From JAGLQA01 sp023135565 (GTDB lineage: Bacteria > Acidobacteriota > Aminicenantia > UBA2199): DNA of 24,047 bases. The position numbers were made by a program, and so were the translations under genes. The stretch is from positions 1-24,047 of the forward strand of contig DAOWCY010000109.1 of NCBI GenBank assembly GCA_030639305.1, read 5' to 3'. Shown here piece by piece: positions 23,367-24,047 of this stretch (its first letter is position 1; every line of letters starts with the position of its first letter). The notes under the pieces were generated by a model. It worked only from the letters and a program-made list of their open reading frames with translations. It made no database searches and had not been told where the DNA came from.

Positions 23367-23867
23367 ATGATTAAAAAGATTAAATTTAAAAACAAGTTCA
23401 ATTATGTTAAACGAAAAAACAATAGAAAAATTAAGCTTTTAGTTATGCAATATAATAATCTCAATAAAGCGTATTCTAATAAGCCACAAGAAATAGGTCA
23501 TCGGGGCGAACAAGCATTTACTGAACAAAACAATGGCGACTACTTTGAAATTACTTTAGCGAATCATGGAAGTAAAAATCCAGATTATACTGAGTTTTAT
23601 GTTGGTTTCCATTTTGAATCGAAAAATGAAGATGGGGAAAAAGGTGCCGTTTTTCTTATCCCTAATAAGATTGATGGAGCTAATTTTAATTTAAAGTTAT
23701 TTCAAAATAATGGGACGGAACATAATCCTTTAGGTGTTAATCTGAAATATAATAAAAGAACAAGTCTAGATAAGTCAAGCTGGGATTTAACAGTCACTGC
23801 TCCTAAAATCTGGGATGGAAAATATTTAGAAAGTGTTGCCGTCGGTGATGATAATCAATTACCATGA
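23367..23867 (+). CDS. Hypothetical 166-residue protein downstream of transglutaminase-like gene
   Basis: Unrecognised. A ribosome binding site (GGAG about 7 bases before the ATG) supports translation. The first 25 residues are very basic (MIKKIKFKNKFNYVKRKNNRKIKLL) with no hydrophobic export segment. The rest looks like a beta-sandwich of polar strands (DYFEITLANHG; TEFYVGFHFESK; GAVFLIPNKIDGANFNLKLF; SSWDLTVTAPKIW) and contains no Cys. It follows the transglutaminase-like gene by 72 bases on the same strand with no terminator visible between, so the two may form one unit. Its AT-rich composition matches that neighbour. The basic leader could be a cleaved or nucleic-acid-binding tail; that is a guess. 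The polar, Lys/Asn/Gln-rich surface would suit a transglutaminase substrate, also only inference. Confidence 0.7.
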   Translation: MIKKIKFKNKFNYVKRKNNRKIKLLVMQYNNLNKAYSNKPQEIGHRGEQAFTEQNNGDYFEITLANHGSKNPDYTEFYVGFHFESKNEDGEKGAVFLIPNKIDGANFNLKLFQNNGTEHNPLGVNLKYNKRTSLDKSSWDLTVTAPKIWDGKYLESVAVGDDNQLP

Positions 23868-23916
23868 ATCATGGCAAAATTGAAAAAGGATTGAGATTTT
23901 TATAGGTTGCTATAGC

Positions 23917-23980
23917 GCTCAGATAAATTGACCCACTTTTGCTCAGATAAAGTGAGCCGTTTGTTCACAAAATAACCCAC
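23917..23980. repeat. Short direct repeats resembling an IS21-type element end
   Basis: GCTCAGATAAATTGACCC (23917-23934) and GCTCAGATAAAGTGAGCC (23941-23958) repeat with a 24-base period. A third, looser copy, GTTCACAAAATAACCCAC, starts at 23963. On the minus strand this reads GGCTCACTTT...GGGTCAATTT. Multiple short repeats of this kind, with GGCTCACTTT-like cores, occur at IS21-family ends. No transposase gene is in the window, so the element would lie beyond the right edge or be a remnant. Confidence 0.4.
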
Positions 23981-24047
23981 AAAATCCTTTAATCTTCTCC
24001 CCTCCCAGGTAGTAAAAAACCATAAAAAGAGAGATTTGTATATCCGG

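Noticed and set aside
1..24047. tRNA or rRNA genes
   Set aside because: I saw no tRNA cloverleaf or rRNA sequence on either strand by eye; a covariance-model search was not possible.

Overview
The window comes from a bacterium of moderate GC content that appears to live by degrading extracellular protein and fermenting amino acids. Long secreted proteins dominate: a gingipain-like C25 protease, a 1112-residue Asp-box (VPS10/sortilin-like) propeller protein, a 1400-residue hybrid two-component sensor and a tricorn-like S41 protease. The closest match in gene style I can infer is Candidatus Aminicenantes or a related Acidobacteriota lineage. No rRNA or other lineage marker is present to prove this.

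Layout. 2-1834 (+): C25 peptidase with PKD and Ig-like domains, 5' end outside the window, closed by a clear terminator. 2128-4758 (-): nhaC then tdh, both transcribed leftwards, with a good sigma70-type promoter in front of nhaC. 4877-5278 (+): small secreted beta-rich protein. 5279-5697: non-coding leader with a degenerate 68-bp tandem repeat and duplicated hairpins. 5698-9036 (+): Asp-box propeller protein, then a strong terminator. 9316-13994 (+): unknown 132-residue protein followed by a one-protein signalling system (periplasmic propeller, kinase, receiver, AraC HTH). 14254-16191 (+): cysC and an RlmD/RumA-type rRNA methyltransferase. 16345-19638 (+): tricorn-like protease. 19675-20588 (-): decayed accessory cluster (MNT nucleotidyltransferase, truncated HEPN-like ORF, truncated ORF6N gene, 28-codon ORF). 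20949-23867 (+): AT-richer pair, a large secreted transglutaminase-like protein and an unknown 166-residue protein. 23917-23980: short repeats that look like the end of an IS21-type element.

How the genes fit together. The C25 and S41 proteases would produce peptides. Threonine dehydrogenase would feed threonine into central metabolism, and NhaC would trade sodium for protons. The hybrid sensor is of the type that reports extracellular polymer breakdown products, but its target genes cannot be told from the sequence.

The most unusual signal is a family of GC-rich palindromic elements. They sit at or just after the stop codons of several genes, appear to supply the last codons and stop of two of them, lie between the Shine-Dalgarno and the signal peptide of another, and one has apparently been inserted in frame in the linker of the hybrid sensor kinase. 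A second, 48-bp intergenic repeat is present in two identical copies about 13 kb apart. The other candidate for new biology is the transglutaminase-like gene pair at the right end.
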